Position numbers and translations under genes: made by a program. A model generated the notes under the pieces. It worked only from the letters and a program-made list of their open reading frames with translations, ran no database searches and had not been told where the DNA came from. This document shows positions 1 to 10,000 of a stretch of 64,000 bases of DNA, piece by piece. This DNA comes from Ophiura sarsii (taxonomy: Eukaryota; Echinodermata; Ophiuroidea; Amphilepidida; Ophiuridae). The stretch lies in the NCBI GenBank assembly GCA_035610835.1, contig CM069455.1, forward strand, positions 21,527,874-21,591,873. The letters run 5' to 3'. Position 1 is the stretch's first letter, and each line of letters begins with the position of its first letter.

Positions 1-1125
1 TCTTTATCTTTACAAAGACTTGGCCAGTAAACAAAATTATCTTGGTTATATTGCAATAATACAAGTTCATTATTTACATAAACACTAAAACAAAATGTTC
101 TTTGTTATAGTCCTAGTTATTGTTAAGTTCTTTCGGAGAATAAACCCATGTCGGGTATACAGCACGTGCACATAGCGCACAGTTTCATGCAACGCACGGA
201 TGGTTTATTCCTTAAATCGGGACAAATGGGTTTTGACCGCGCTCTATTCAAATCTTTGTAGTTCAAAAAGTTTAAAATGGATTGGTCTCCGAATTTACCC
301 AAATAAGGTCAGGTATATTTTGTTTGATATCCATAAATATGAACTATACATGTTTCCTACTTATTTCGTTATAAGCTCGCAAACTTTTGAACTCAGTTGT
401 TTGGGACACGCTGTACTAGGAATGGGAACACAACATTCATAAGGTGATTGGAAGAAGAAAAAGTATTTATAATTTTAAACATCATGTTATTATAATGTAC
501 CTGAATTTGTGTTGTATCGCTAAATCTCTTATCATTTCTTATCCTATCTGTTATGGTCTTTCTACCAACACACGCAACATTCATCCGGGTCTGTGGACAA
601 ATTAACCATACATTTAGTGCCACATATTTTCTTCCTTTATTTGGTCATGCAGTATATTATACCTAGCGATTTCTGCGGACAAACATTGACCATTTACGGT
701 AACATCTACAATAACATGAAGGTATCCAACAAGTAAGCACCACAAATGAATGATAACATTAATTAACATATATGCAAATTCATAAAACGTTACTGAGCTA
801 ATTAATTAGTTCGGTGTTCCTTGACTTACCCCCTGCATCGGAGTATGGATGGAATACATCAAATTGCAATAGCATTACCCACGTATTAACTGTCTACCCG
901 GGCCGGGTCGACTCCGGGGATAACTAGGTAGGAACTGCACACTTTGTGGATTTATAATATTTCTAACCCTAACTTTTACAAAGAAATAAATCAGATGAAA
1001 ATGTAAAGTCTTACCTTAATGTAAGCACTCACGAAATTGCTTATAATGGCTACTTACTGCTTCAGTACTATCTATAATGAATACATTATACGGATGCCTG
1101 GTAACATATGGTCAAATACAATTAT
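1..1125. other. unassigned AT-rich DNA
   Basis: I see no gene, RNA or repeat here. Short open frames exist on both strands (for example about 80 codons at 200-442), but they show no recognisable motif and no paired splice sites, and they overlap in opposite directions as chance frames do. A single CCCTAA word near 966 is isolated and is not telomeric. A GC-rich patch at 896-920 stands out locally but matches nothing I recognise. Confidence 0.5.
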
Positions 1126-1347
1126 TTATAGTATATTATTCTTATTCCATTATATCTATACATGAATACAGTACTAATAGATTTATAGTAGATTAGTCCC
1201 TATTGGTCGGTGGCATTGGGACATTTGGGACAGGTTTCGGATCAATCTTATATAATAGTACATTATTCCTATTCCATTATATTAATACATTAATACAGTA
1301 TTATTAAATTAATAGTGGATTAGTCCTTTTTGGTCTGTGGCATTGGG
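1126..1347. repeat. two-copy tandem duplication, period about 127 bp
   Basis: The segment 1126-1220 recurs at 1252-1347. Both copies run through a TATTCCATTATAT-like stretch, a TACAGTA core and a GGATTAGTCC-like word (GATTAGTCC in the first), and end in GGCATTGGG. The copies differ at several positions and by small indels, so the duplication is not recent. It directly precedes the next tandem-repeat ladder. Confidence 0.7.
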
Positions 1348-1365
1348 CATATAAGTCGGCTAGAA

Positions 1366-2049
1366 ACTCATATCTAGTATTTTTACATTGTTAACATACT
1401 TTAAAACCAAAATGGTCGCCAAATGAATGGCCAAAATTGGTCAAAAGTGGTCAAAATTCCATAAAATAGGAAAATATCAACCGAAATGTATGATAAAAAT
1501 ATAATTTTAACGATGGGATGTATGTGTTAGACCACTAGTAACTCATATCCAGTATTTTTGCTTTGTTAACACAGTTCAAAATCCAAAATGGCCCCCAAAA
1601 TAGTTCCAATAATTGTCAAATTCCATAAAATGGGATAATATCAACCTAATTTTCGATAAATAAATATAGTTTTAATGATGCTATGTAGGTATAAGATCTA
1701 GACCACTAGTAACTCATATCTAGTATTTTGCTTTATTAACATAGTTTAAAATCCAAAATGGCTGCCAAAATGGCTTCAAAACGGTTCCCGAGGTTGCTGC
1801 AAAAATTGTCAAATTCCATAAAATAGGATAATATCAACCTAAAATGTATATGATGATAATATAGTTGGGATGAGATGTATGTATTAGACCACTAGTAACT
1901 CATATCTAGTATTTTTGCTTTGTTAACATACTTAAAAATCCAAAATGGCCCCCAAAATGACTGAACAAATTGTTTGAATTCTATAAAATGGGATAATATC
2001 AACCAAAACATATGATGCAAAAGTATAGTTTAACATGGGGGGCGGTATA
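1366..2049. repeat. tandem repeat of about 175 bp, units 1-4
   Basis: Units start at ACTCATATC near 1366, 1541, 1712 and 1898, giving spacings of 175, 171 and 186 bp. Each unit has AGTATTTTTGCTTTGTTAAC-like sequence, then CCAAAATGG and GCCAAAATGG-like words, then TAGGATAATATCAACC, and from unit 2 on closes with a CTAGTAACTC junction. The copies are diverged. The fourth unit is interrupted at 2049 by the transposon at 2050-4115 and the ladder resumes beyond it. Function unknown; this is non-coding repeat DNA. Confidence 0.75.
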
Positions 2050-4115
2050 CAGGGTGAGTCTAAAAAAAGTTTACCCTAATTGAAAAAATCAACAACAACA
2101 AATTCTGACCACAAAATCAAGGCAAACAAAACTTTAAATGATTGCGCCATTTCTTTGCTATCATCTGGAAAAAAAATCACGCTATTTGATGAAAACCGTT
2201 AAGTAAATATGACTATTTCTGTACAGGAGCTGTTTTTTCACCAAAAACACGGTTTTTAATTTCAAGCTTAACGAGCTTAATAATGTTTACTAGGATTATG
2301 ATGTAAAGCATTACACATCTTGTTTATTAAAAGAATTAAGTAGACAATAAACTTGTTCAAAATTGTCTCCTAATAGATTAAAACATGAAATATGGATTAA
2401 ATCGTATCACCACTGTCAGTTAATAAATAATTATTGCAAGGATTAAATAGTCCGCAAGGGATATTCATAAACATGATAAAACTAGATGAGGATATTGAAT
2501 AAAAATTGTCACCAGTGACTATCTGATAATGTGAATAATAAACGATATAGTATTTTGATAAAATCAATAAACATAATATTGCACTTATTTTTCGTAAATA
2601 TGTCCGATTAAGTAAACATTATCCTTGAACCAATCAAAAATTGTCAATGTCCACAGTAAGACTAGTAAGTAATAGTCTATCCCTCTCTTTCTCTCTCTAC
2701 ATGTAAAATTTATTCCTGAAAACAATAATATTATTAGTTATCGTTTAGTGTAAATAAGTGTAAATACTTCAATCTCATTGGTTAACACGTATGAAATCTG
2801 ATCCATACCGTGTAAACAAGAAAGTCAAACCACACGATATATTCCATATCGTCGATTAACCGCGTTCCCAGGACCGCGTTATCAGTTAACCGTGTAAAGC
2901 GATTGCTTTGTGTCTGTGAAAGAGTGGCTTAAAATACCTTACCTTGATACCTTGATGCCTCCATCACTACTGATGATTGGCGACCATATTTGCACTCTTC
3001 TTAGTGTTCTTTCTCCACTTTGTTCTATCTTATGCTGCACGTTTGGCTTGAACGTAGTTGAGACCAGTCCATTCCCTGATGTTATCAAACCAGTTTTTCT
3101 TCTGTCTGCCACGTTTTCTCTTTCCTTCTACTTTTCCCTCAATGAGGTTGAGAGATAGGGGGCTTCCACTTCCCCTGAGCGTATGGCCGAAGTATCCTAG
3201 TTTAAGGCTTACAACCTTTCCCAACAGTTGTCTATCTGTTTCTAGCTCTTGCAAAATGCTAACATTTGTTCTTTTCTGCTTCCAGTTGATGTTAAGCATT
3301 CTCCTCCATAGCCACATTTCAGCTGCCATTATTAAGAGTGGCTTAAAATATGAGACGTAAATACAATAAACAAATAAAATGGCGGGTGATTTAAACGCAA
3401 GTGACTCGATTTCTGTTACATTCTGAGGCCGAAAAATAAATGATCTGGGCATGATCTGCATATAACATAACCAGACATATTTTTCGCGATGATTCTATGG
3501 ACACGGCGCAGAGGTGCGGCGCAGAGCCTGTTAAAGGATGGTTTACTTCGGGGGATTTTACGGAGGTAGGAAGGGAAGAGAATTCAGCGCCTTGTTTGTT
3601 GAAGGGAGTTTCGTTTTCCGCGAGTGTTTTAAAAATACTTTTTTTTTGTGGGCCTTTGGACTAAACGATAAATTCGTTATCCCCTGCATGTTCACAAAAT
3701 ACGAATAGAAACCCACTTGATAATCCAGCATCTTGTTTGGTCTTTCTCCTGATCTTTGAGAGTGTGCTTAGGACGGTTGCACTGAGGGACAATAGACAGC
3801 TTTAAGGCCTATTTATGACACAATTACTACACTTTAATTATTTCATAACAAAGGAATTGATCCTTTCGCTGTCGGTATTGTAATTTGTTATTGGTCGTAT
3901 CTTATGAAATATAATGGGTAATATCTGGAAGCGTGTTCGGACGTTAAATAGGTCACTTTTATTCAAAACAGCGTAAAATAAGTTTCCCTCAACCAATCTA
4001 AGCCAGATAAAATTCATATTAAAGCTAATTAATTTGTCCTTATACTGTAGTAAATTGTTTTGAAAACAAACGAATGCTTTTTTCTAAAAAAAATCGCTGA
4101 AGTTGACTCACCCTG
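2050..4115. mobile_element. Tc1/mariner-like non-autonomous DNA transposon
   Basis: The element begins CAGGGTGAGTC (2050-2060) and ends GACTCACCCTG (4105-4115), an exact 11-bp terminal inverted repeat. It is flanked by TA on both sides (TATA at 2046-2049 and TATA at 4116-4119). TA target duplications and CAGGGTG-type ends fit Tc1/mariner (IS630) elements. The adjacent tandem-repeat units show what the uninterrupted site looked like (a GATGTATGTATTAGACC-like sequence), so this is a true insertion. No transposase frame with a DDE/D signature is visible, so it is either a decayed or a non-autonomous copy. About 414 bp of its length is a nested LINE fragment with its target duplication. Inner sequence beyond the 11-bp ends is not clearly inverted. 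The superfamily call rests only on ends and target site. Confidence 0.75.
2920..3350 (-). pseudogene. 5'-truncated RTE-type LINE insertion (reverse transcriptase C-terminus)
   Basis: Read on the minus strand from about 3333 to 2937, the sequence encodes the C-terminal end of an RTE-clade LINE polyprotein. A tryptophan-rich EMWLWRRML motif comes first, then a GYFGHTLRG segment, then EGKRKRGRQKKNW and WFDNIREWTG. This FGH plus GKR.RGRQ layout is characteristic of the region downstream of the RTE reverse transcriptase domain. The catalytic YADD part is absent, so only about 100 codons remain. The 3' end (2937-2962) carries repeats of a CCTTGAT-type word, as RTE tails often do. A 17-bp perfect direct repeat, AAGAGTGGCTTAAAATA, lies at 2920-2936 and 3334-3350 and is the target duplication. 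The fragment sits inside the mariner-like element and is therefore younger than it. Non-functional. Confidence 0.85.
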
Positions 4116-4215
4116 TATAATAGACAACTAGTAACTCATATCCAGTATATTTGCGTTGCAATAACATACTTAAACACCCAATATGGCCACCAAAATTGCC
4201 GCTGTAAATGAAAAA
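4116..4215. repeat. continuation of the 175-bp tandem repeat (unit 5, partial)
   Basis: The ladder resumes directly after the transposon with CTAGTAACTCATATCCAGTA (4128-4147) and the CCAATATGGCCACCAAAAT segment. If the 2066-bp insertion is removed, the spacing from unit 4 becomes about 170 bp, matching the other units. Confidence 0.7.
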
Positions 4216-4892
4216 AAAGTATATATGAGTGTATGCCAGAATGCTGTCCCATTAGATTTTGGGGTATTGGTATTACATAGTATGGGCATTTACAATACAA
4301 AATCATTGTTTTAGGTACTTTAACATCAACTTATCCATTCTAGCAGCCTTCTTGGAAGGTGATACTGAATCAAAATTGTCACAGCGGTGACCTTATTTCT
4401 AAAAGCAATAGCTTAGCAGTTTAGAACATACTATTTGGTGAATTTGATGTAATATATACACTCTTACAAGATCTATTTTGGATTTTTATTTAAATATAGG
4501 CCTTTATATATTTATTTTTTTAAACTTCTTTTTTTTCTCTTTTTTTAAATATTCTCAAGATCACACTGATGTTGTTAATGGAGAACGTGTCAATATTTAA
4601 AAAAAACCTGTGTTAAAACCGAAGAACAACACAACAGGCGAAATGTACCCATTTTAAGGTTATAAAGCTAGTCTTAGAAAAAAGTGGCGGCCATTTTGAA
4701 GCAAAAACATTTCCACCATGTTTAAAAAAGCGAAACCAGTTTTGGATAAAGGAGCATCCGCCATCTTGGATCCGCCAGTTTGGAAAATGAAGAAAGAAAA
4801 AAAACCTGCTCTCATCCTCCTTTTTTCAAAAAGATTAGGACGAGAAACTAGTTGTTGTTTTATATTTGGCCTTATATTAATACATTAAAGGT
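4216..4892. other. unassigned non-coding DNA
   Basis: AT-rich sequence with T-runs (4505-4550) and GGCGGCCATTTTG / CGCCATCTTGGATCCG-like words near 4685 and 4768. No gene, RNA or clear repeat boundary is visible. Confidence 0.4.
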
Positions 4893-5087
4893 AGATGAGC
4901 CCCCTCAGAAGGAGAACATTTTTCAATTTTCGAAATCATTTGATGTGATCTGGTGTATACTTTTGACCAAAATGTTGTCGAAAAACCACCTCTTCATTTC
5001 CAATAAATGTTTATTTTTTATCAATGCAGGAAAGCCTCGAAGTTGAGCATATTATTATACTGATATATTCTTGATTTAAGTATAGAT

Positions 5088-5676
5088 CAAGCGTGTGCAA
5101 CCTGCGGCCCGCGGGCCACATGCGGCCCGCCGACCTCTAATCTGCGGCCCGCGAAGCAATCCTAAAATTCCAAATGATGCGGCCCGTTTTAAACGGAACT
5201 CCTAGTTTTACACAAATGGCGGATTGATTTGGTGTGTGCTCCCTTATGTAGCGGTATGGTGTAGTAGTCCCAAGTATGCAAATGAGCTCACTGAATACAA
5301 TGTCATGCTCTACCACACATCTACCCAGTACTCAACAACGGAATAAATCTCATTATCCTCATTTGCATACTTGGGACTTATACACCATACCCTTACCCCC
5401 TTATATTAGTAGGGTAACGCGCTGCATTAAGTAAATATAACCCAAGGTGTGATTGCGTGATAAAATGCTTGGTTAAAATGGCGCTTGCAGCAGCTAAAGC
5501 GAGTAAAAAGAGGACATTACACGAAGAGAAGCGGGTATTCCATGAGCAATGGACTTCCCCCTCCCTATTACTCCTCCTCCGGACGTGTTTTGGAATGTTT
5601 GACAATCGCTGCGGCCCGTGAATAGATCTCAAAATCGCAATGCGGCCCGTGTGGTAGAAAAGGTTGCACATGCTTG
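5088..5676. mobile_element. hAT-like non-autonomous DNA transposon
   Basis: The ends are CAAGCGTGTGCAACC (5088-5102) and, on the opposite strand from 5676, CAAGCATGTGCAACC: 15 bp with one mismatch. An exact 8-bp target duplication, GTATAGAT, lies at 5080-5087 and 5677-5684. Subterminal TGCGGCCCGC words occur at both ends, a hallmark of one large group of hAT elements. The homologous junction between repeat units near 6218-6240 carries a single GTATAGAT, which is the empty site. No transposase frame is present at 589 bp, so this is an internally deleted or MITE-type derivative. A second inverted-repeat element is nested at 5248-5397. Confidence 0.85.
5248..5397. mobile_element. MITE nested in the hAT-like element
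   Basis: Inverted arms of about 40 bp share GGTATGGTGTA and AGTCCCAAGTATGCAAATGA (left arm 5248-5286, right arm 5358-5397 on the other strand). The word CCCTTAT flanks it on both sides (5241-5247 and 5398-5404) and may be a 7-bp target duplication. It has no coding capacity and the superfamily is not assigned. Confidence 0.65.
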
Positions 5677-5787
5677 GTATAGATGGTTTAAAAGCTCGAA
5701 CAGGGGGAGTCTGAGGGGGGATGTGCCCCCTTCAGAATTGGATTTTTTTTTTCAATTTTCGAACTCATTTGGTACGATCTGGTGCAT

Positions 5788-6107
5788 GACATAAATTGCC
5801 CGCTTAGAAGCGCTATTAATTCGCTCTGGTAAACCTATTGTTATCATTACTTCGAGAGGATTACCCCGTGCATATATTTAAATTCGTGGCTAACTGCATG
5901 GGTAAGTTTCCATTATGTTGCAAATTACATCTACGCTCATGCGTGTAAACTACTCAATGAGCGTTGCAATACTGTACAGCCGGTTGGTTGCACACAAGAA
6001 TTATGTCATAGCAACCAGCTTGGATAGAAAGAAGCAAGGCGAATATTTAAATTTGTTGACGGTTTTTAGGGCATCAATGTATAGCGCTGCCAAGCGGGCC
6101 TTGTAAC
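5788..6107. mobile_element. MITE inserted in the 200-bp repeat, unit 2
   Basis: Arms of about 27 bp near 5791-5817 and 6079-6104 share GCCCGCTT and AGCGCTAT in inverted orientation, with some mismatches. The segment interrupts unit 2 between GATCTGGTGCA and TGTATACTTTTGACC, which are contiguous in unit 1. Exact ends and target duplication are not certain. A 63-codon frame inside (5915-6106) runs through the right arm and is most likely chance. Confidence 0.55.
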
Positions 6108-6420
6108 CTAATGTATACTTTTGACCAACATTTGATCGAAAAGCTACCTCTTCATTTCCAATCAATATTTATTTTTGTTATCAATGCAAGAAAGAAATTG
6201 AGCATTACTGATATTTTCTTGATTTAAGTATAGATTGTTTAAAAGCTCGAACAGGGGGATTTTGAGAGGGGAACATTTGATTCTTTGTTCAATTTTCGAA
6301 CCCATTTGGTGCGATTTGGTATGTACTTTTGAGCAATATTTTATTGAAAAGCAATCACTTTATTTCCCATCAATATTGGCTTTTTATATAGGCCTATATG
6401 CCAGAACGAAGTTATATAAG

Positions 6421-6442
6421 CCCCCCCCCCCCCCCCCCCCCC
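6421..6442. repeat. poly-C tract, 22 C
   Basis: An uninterrupted run of 22 C residues immediately follows the third 200-bp unit (TATATAAG on its left). Length should be treated as approximate because such tracts are error-prone. Confidence 0.9.
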
Positions 6443-6513
6443 TGGAAAATGTGAATTTGTACGGAAAACAGTTAGGCTCCTTAACCTGTTACAAAATGTA
6501 AAATGTAGACTGA

Positions 6514-6871
6514 AATGTTACACATTTAATGTGCAATAAAGTTTCACCAGACAGTTAACTTTCACCTTGAAATGCTGCCATTTAATAAATTTGATGACCA
6601 ATAAAAAATGACGGACCTGAAGTGCACTCCAAGGGATTTTATACACTTCAATTGATGATATTCATTCAACCATGAACAGTTCCTTCCCACTTTTATCCAA
6701 ACAGGTGACAACCATGTGTTTTAATTTTTCATGGGTTTAAAATTTCATCAATTTGTCCAACCCTTATGCAAGAAAGTGTAATTTTTTATTGGTCATCAAA
6801 TTTAATAAATGGCAGCACTTCAAGGTGAAGATTAACTGTTGGGTGAAACTTTATTGCACATGTGTAACATT
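6514..6871. mobile_element. long-arm inverted-repeat element (MITE)
   Basis: The element begins AATGTTACAC and ends GTGTAACATT. The inverted arms extend for about 95 bp (6514-6610 and 6774-6871), sharing GTGCAATAAAGTTTCACC, TTCACCTTGAA and ATTTAATAAATTTGATGACC, with a 6-bp length difference near the tip. A central spacer of about 160 bp has no coding potential. Flanking target duplication is not evident. The long arms would fold into a stable hairpin. Confidence 0.75.
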
Positions 6872-7040
6872 GGTTACTCCTTCATGTAATATCGCACGAA
6901 ATATAACATTATAACATAAATGTATATCATGAAATATTAGCACGAAATATAATACATAATTATAACGCAAAATATAATACATCAATATAGCACGAACATC
7001 AAAATAGCACGAAATATATACATTGATACCTTTAGTTTCT
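6872..7040. repeat. AT-rich lead-in with degenerate AGCACGAAATATA repeats
   Basis: The word GCACGAAATATA recurs near 6894, 6940 and 7007, with a GCAAAATATA variant near 6966, among ATAATACAT words. It passes directly into the 92-bp satellite, which shares ATATATCATACATTTAA-like sequence. No gene is visible. Confidence 0.5.
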
Positions 7041-10000
7041 TTATATATCATACATTTAATTACTTTTTCCCCTGTGACATTGTGTCATCTGTGACATGGC
7101 GGGTTTAATTCGTTTCATATTCTATTATGTCTTTATTTATCATACATTTAATTACTTTTTCGCCTGTGACATTGTGTCATCTGTGACATGACGGATTTAA
7201 TTCATTCTATATACTATTATGTCTTTTTATATTATACATTTAATTACTTTTTCGCCTGTGACATTGTGTCATCTGTGACATGACGGATTTAATTCATTCT
7301 ATATACTATTATGTATTTTTATATTATACATTTAATTACTTTTTCGCCTGTGACATTGTGTCATCTGTGACATGACGGATTTAATTCATTCTATATACTA
7401 TTATGTCTTATATATTATACATTTAATTACTTTTACCCCTGTGACATTGTGACATCTGTGACATGGCGGGTTTAATTCATTTCATATACTATTATGTCTT
7501 TATATATCATACATTTAATTACTTTTTCCCCTGTGACATTGTGTCATCTGTGACATGGCGGGTTTAATTCGTTTCATGTACTATTATGTCTTTATATATC
7601 ATACATTTAATTACTTTTTCGCCTGTGACATTGTGTCATCTGTGACATGGCGGGCTTAATTAATTCTATATACTATTATGTATTTTTATATTATACATTT
7701 AATTACTTTTTCGCCTGTGACATTGTGTCTTCTGTGTCATGACGGATTAATTCATTCTATATACTATTATGTCTTTTATATTAAACATTTAATTACTTTT
7801 TCGCCTGTGACATTGTGTCATCTGTGACATGGCGGGATTACTTCATTCTATATACTATTATGTCTTTATATATCATACATTTAATTACTTTTTCGCCTGT
7901 GACATTGTGTCATCTGTGACATGGCGGATTTAATTCATTCTATATACTATTATGTCTTTTATATTATACATTTAATTACTTTTTCGCCTGTGACATTGTG
8001 TCTTCTGTGACATGACGGATTTAATTCATTCTATATACTATTATGTCTTTTATATTATACATTTAATTACTTTTACCCCTGTGACATTGTGTCATCTGTG
8101 ATATGGCGGTTTAATTCATTTCATATACTATTATGTCTTTATATATCATACATTTAATTACTTTTTCCCCTGTGACATTGTGTATTCAGTGACATGGCGG
8201 GTTTAATTCGTTTCATGTACTATTATGTCTTTATATATCATACATTTAATTACTTTTTCGCCTGTGACATTGTGTCATCTGTGACATGGCGGGATTATTT
8301 CATTCTATATACTATTATGTCTTTATATATCATACATTTAATTACTTTTTCGCCTGTGACATTGTGTCATCTGTGACATGGCGGGTTTAATTCATTCTAT
8401 ATACTATTATGTCTTTTTATATTATACATTTAATTACTTTTTCGCCTGTGACATTGTGTCTTCTGTGACATGACGGATTTAATTCATTCTATATACTATT
8501 ATGTCTTTTATATTATACATTTAATTACTTTTTCGCCTGTGACATTGTGTCATCTGTGACATGGCGGGTTTAATTCATTTCATATACTATTATGTCTTTA
8601 TATATCATACATTTATTTACTTTTTCCCCTGTGACATTGTGTCATCTGTGACATGGCGGATTTAATTCATTCTATATACTATTATGTCTTTAATATTATA
8701 CATTTAATTACTTTTTCGCCTGTGACATTGTGTCATCTGTGACATGGCGGGATTAATTCATTCTATATACTATTATGTCTTTATATATCATACATTTAAT
8801 TACTTTTTCGCCTGTGACATTGTGTCATCTGTGACATGGCGGATTTAATTCATTCTATATACTATTATGTCTTTTATATTATACATTTAATTACTTTTTC
8901 GCCTGTGACATTGTGTCTTCTGTGACATGACGGATTTAATTCATTCTCTATACTATTATGTCTTTTATATTATACATTTAATTACTTTTACCCCTGTGAC
9001 ATTGTGTCATCTGTGATATGGCGGGTTTAATTCATTTCATATACTATTATGTCTTTATATATCATACATTTAATTACTTTTTCCCCTGTGACATTGTGTA
9101 ATCAGTGACATGGCGGGTTTCATTCGTTTCATGTACTATTATGTCTTTATATATTATACATTTAATTACTTTTTCGCCTGTGACATTGTGTCATCTGTGA
9201 CATGGCGGGTTTAATTCATTCTATATACTATTATGTCTTTTTATATTATACATTTAATTACTTTTTCGCCTGTGACATTGTGTCTTTTGTGACATGACGG
9301 ATTTAATTCATTCTATATACTATTATGTCTTTTATATTATACATTTAATTACTTTTTCGCCTGTGACATTGTGTCATCTGTGACATGGCGGGTTTAATTC
9401 ATTTCATATACTATTATGTCTTTATATATCATACATTTATTTTATTTTTCCCCTGTGACATTGTGCCATCTGTGACATGGCGGGTTTAATTCGTTTCATG
9501 TACTATTATGTCTTTATATATCATACATTTAATTACTTTTTCGCCTGTGACATTGTGTCATCTGTGACATGGCGGGTTTAATTCATTTCATATACTATTA
9601 TGTCTTTTTATATTATACATTTAATTACTTTTTCCCCTGTGACATTGTGTCATCTGTTACATGGCGGGTTTAATTCATTCTATATACTATTATGTCTTTT
9701 TATATTATACATTTAATTACTTTTTCGCCTGTGACATTGTGTCATCTGTGACATGGCGGATTTAATTCATTCTATATACTATTATGTCTTATATATTATA
9801 CATTTAATTACTTTTACCCCTGTGACATTGTGCCATCTGTGACATGGCGGGTTTAATTCATTTCATATACTATTATGTCTTTATATATCATACATTTAAT
9901 TACTTTTTCCCCTGTGACATTGTGTCATCTGTGACATGGCGGGTTTAATTCGTTTCATGTACTATTATGTCTTTATATATCATACATTTAATTACTTTTT

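Larger units (their letters stand above)
4893..6379. repeat. three copies of a diverged repeat of about 200 bp, two junctions interrupted by insertions
   Basis: Unit 1 spans 4893-5087, unit 2 is split into 5685-5787 and 6108-6234, and unit 3 spans 6235-6379. Shared landmarks are CAATTTTCGAA, ATTTGGTGCGATCTGGTG-like sequence, TACTTTTGACCAA, CTCTTCATTTCCAAT and CTTGATTTAAGTATAGAT. The hAT-like element lies exactly at the unit 1/unit 2 junction and a MITE lies inside unit 2. The unit 2/unit 3 junction at about 6218-6240 shows the sequence without the hAT-like element. No coding content is recognised. Confidence 0.7.

Noticed and set aside
2910..3461. Independent small genes on both strands overlapping the LINE fragment
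   Set aside because: The plus-strand frames are shadows of the minus-strand RTE remnant, and the frame's first part (upstream of the EMWLWRRML motif) lies outside the LINE borders set by the 17-bp duplication.
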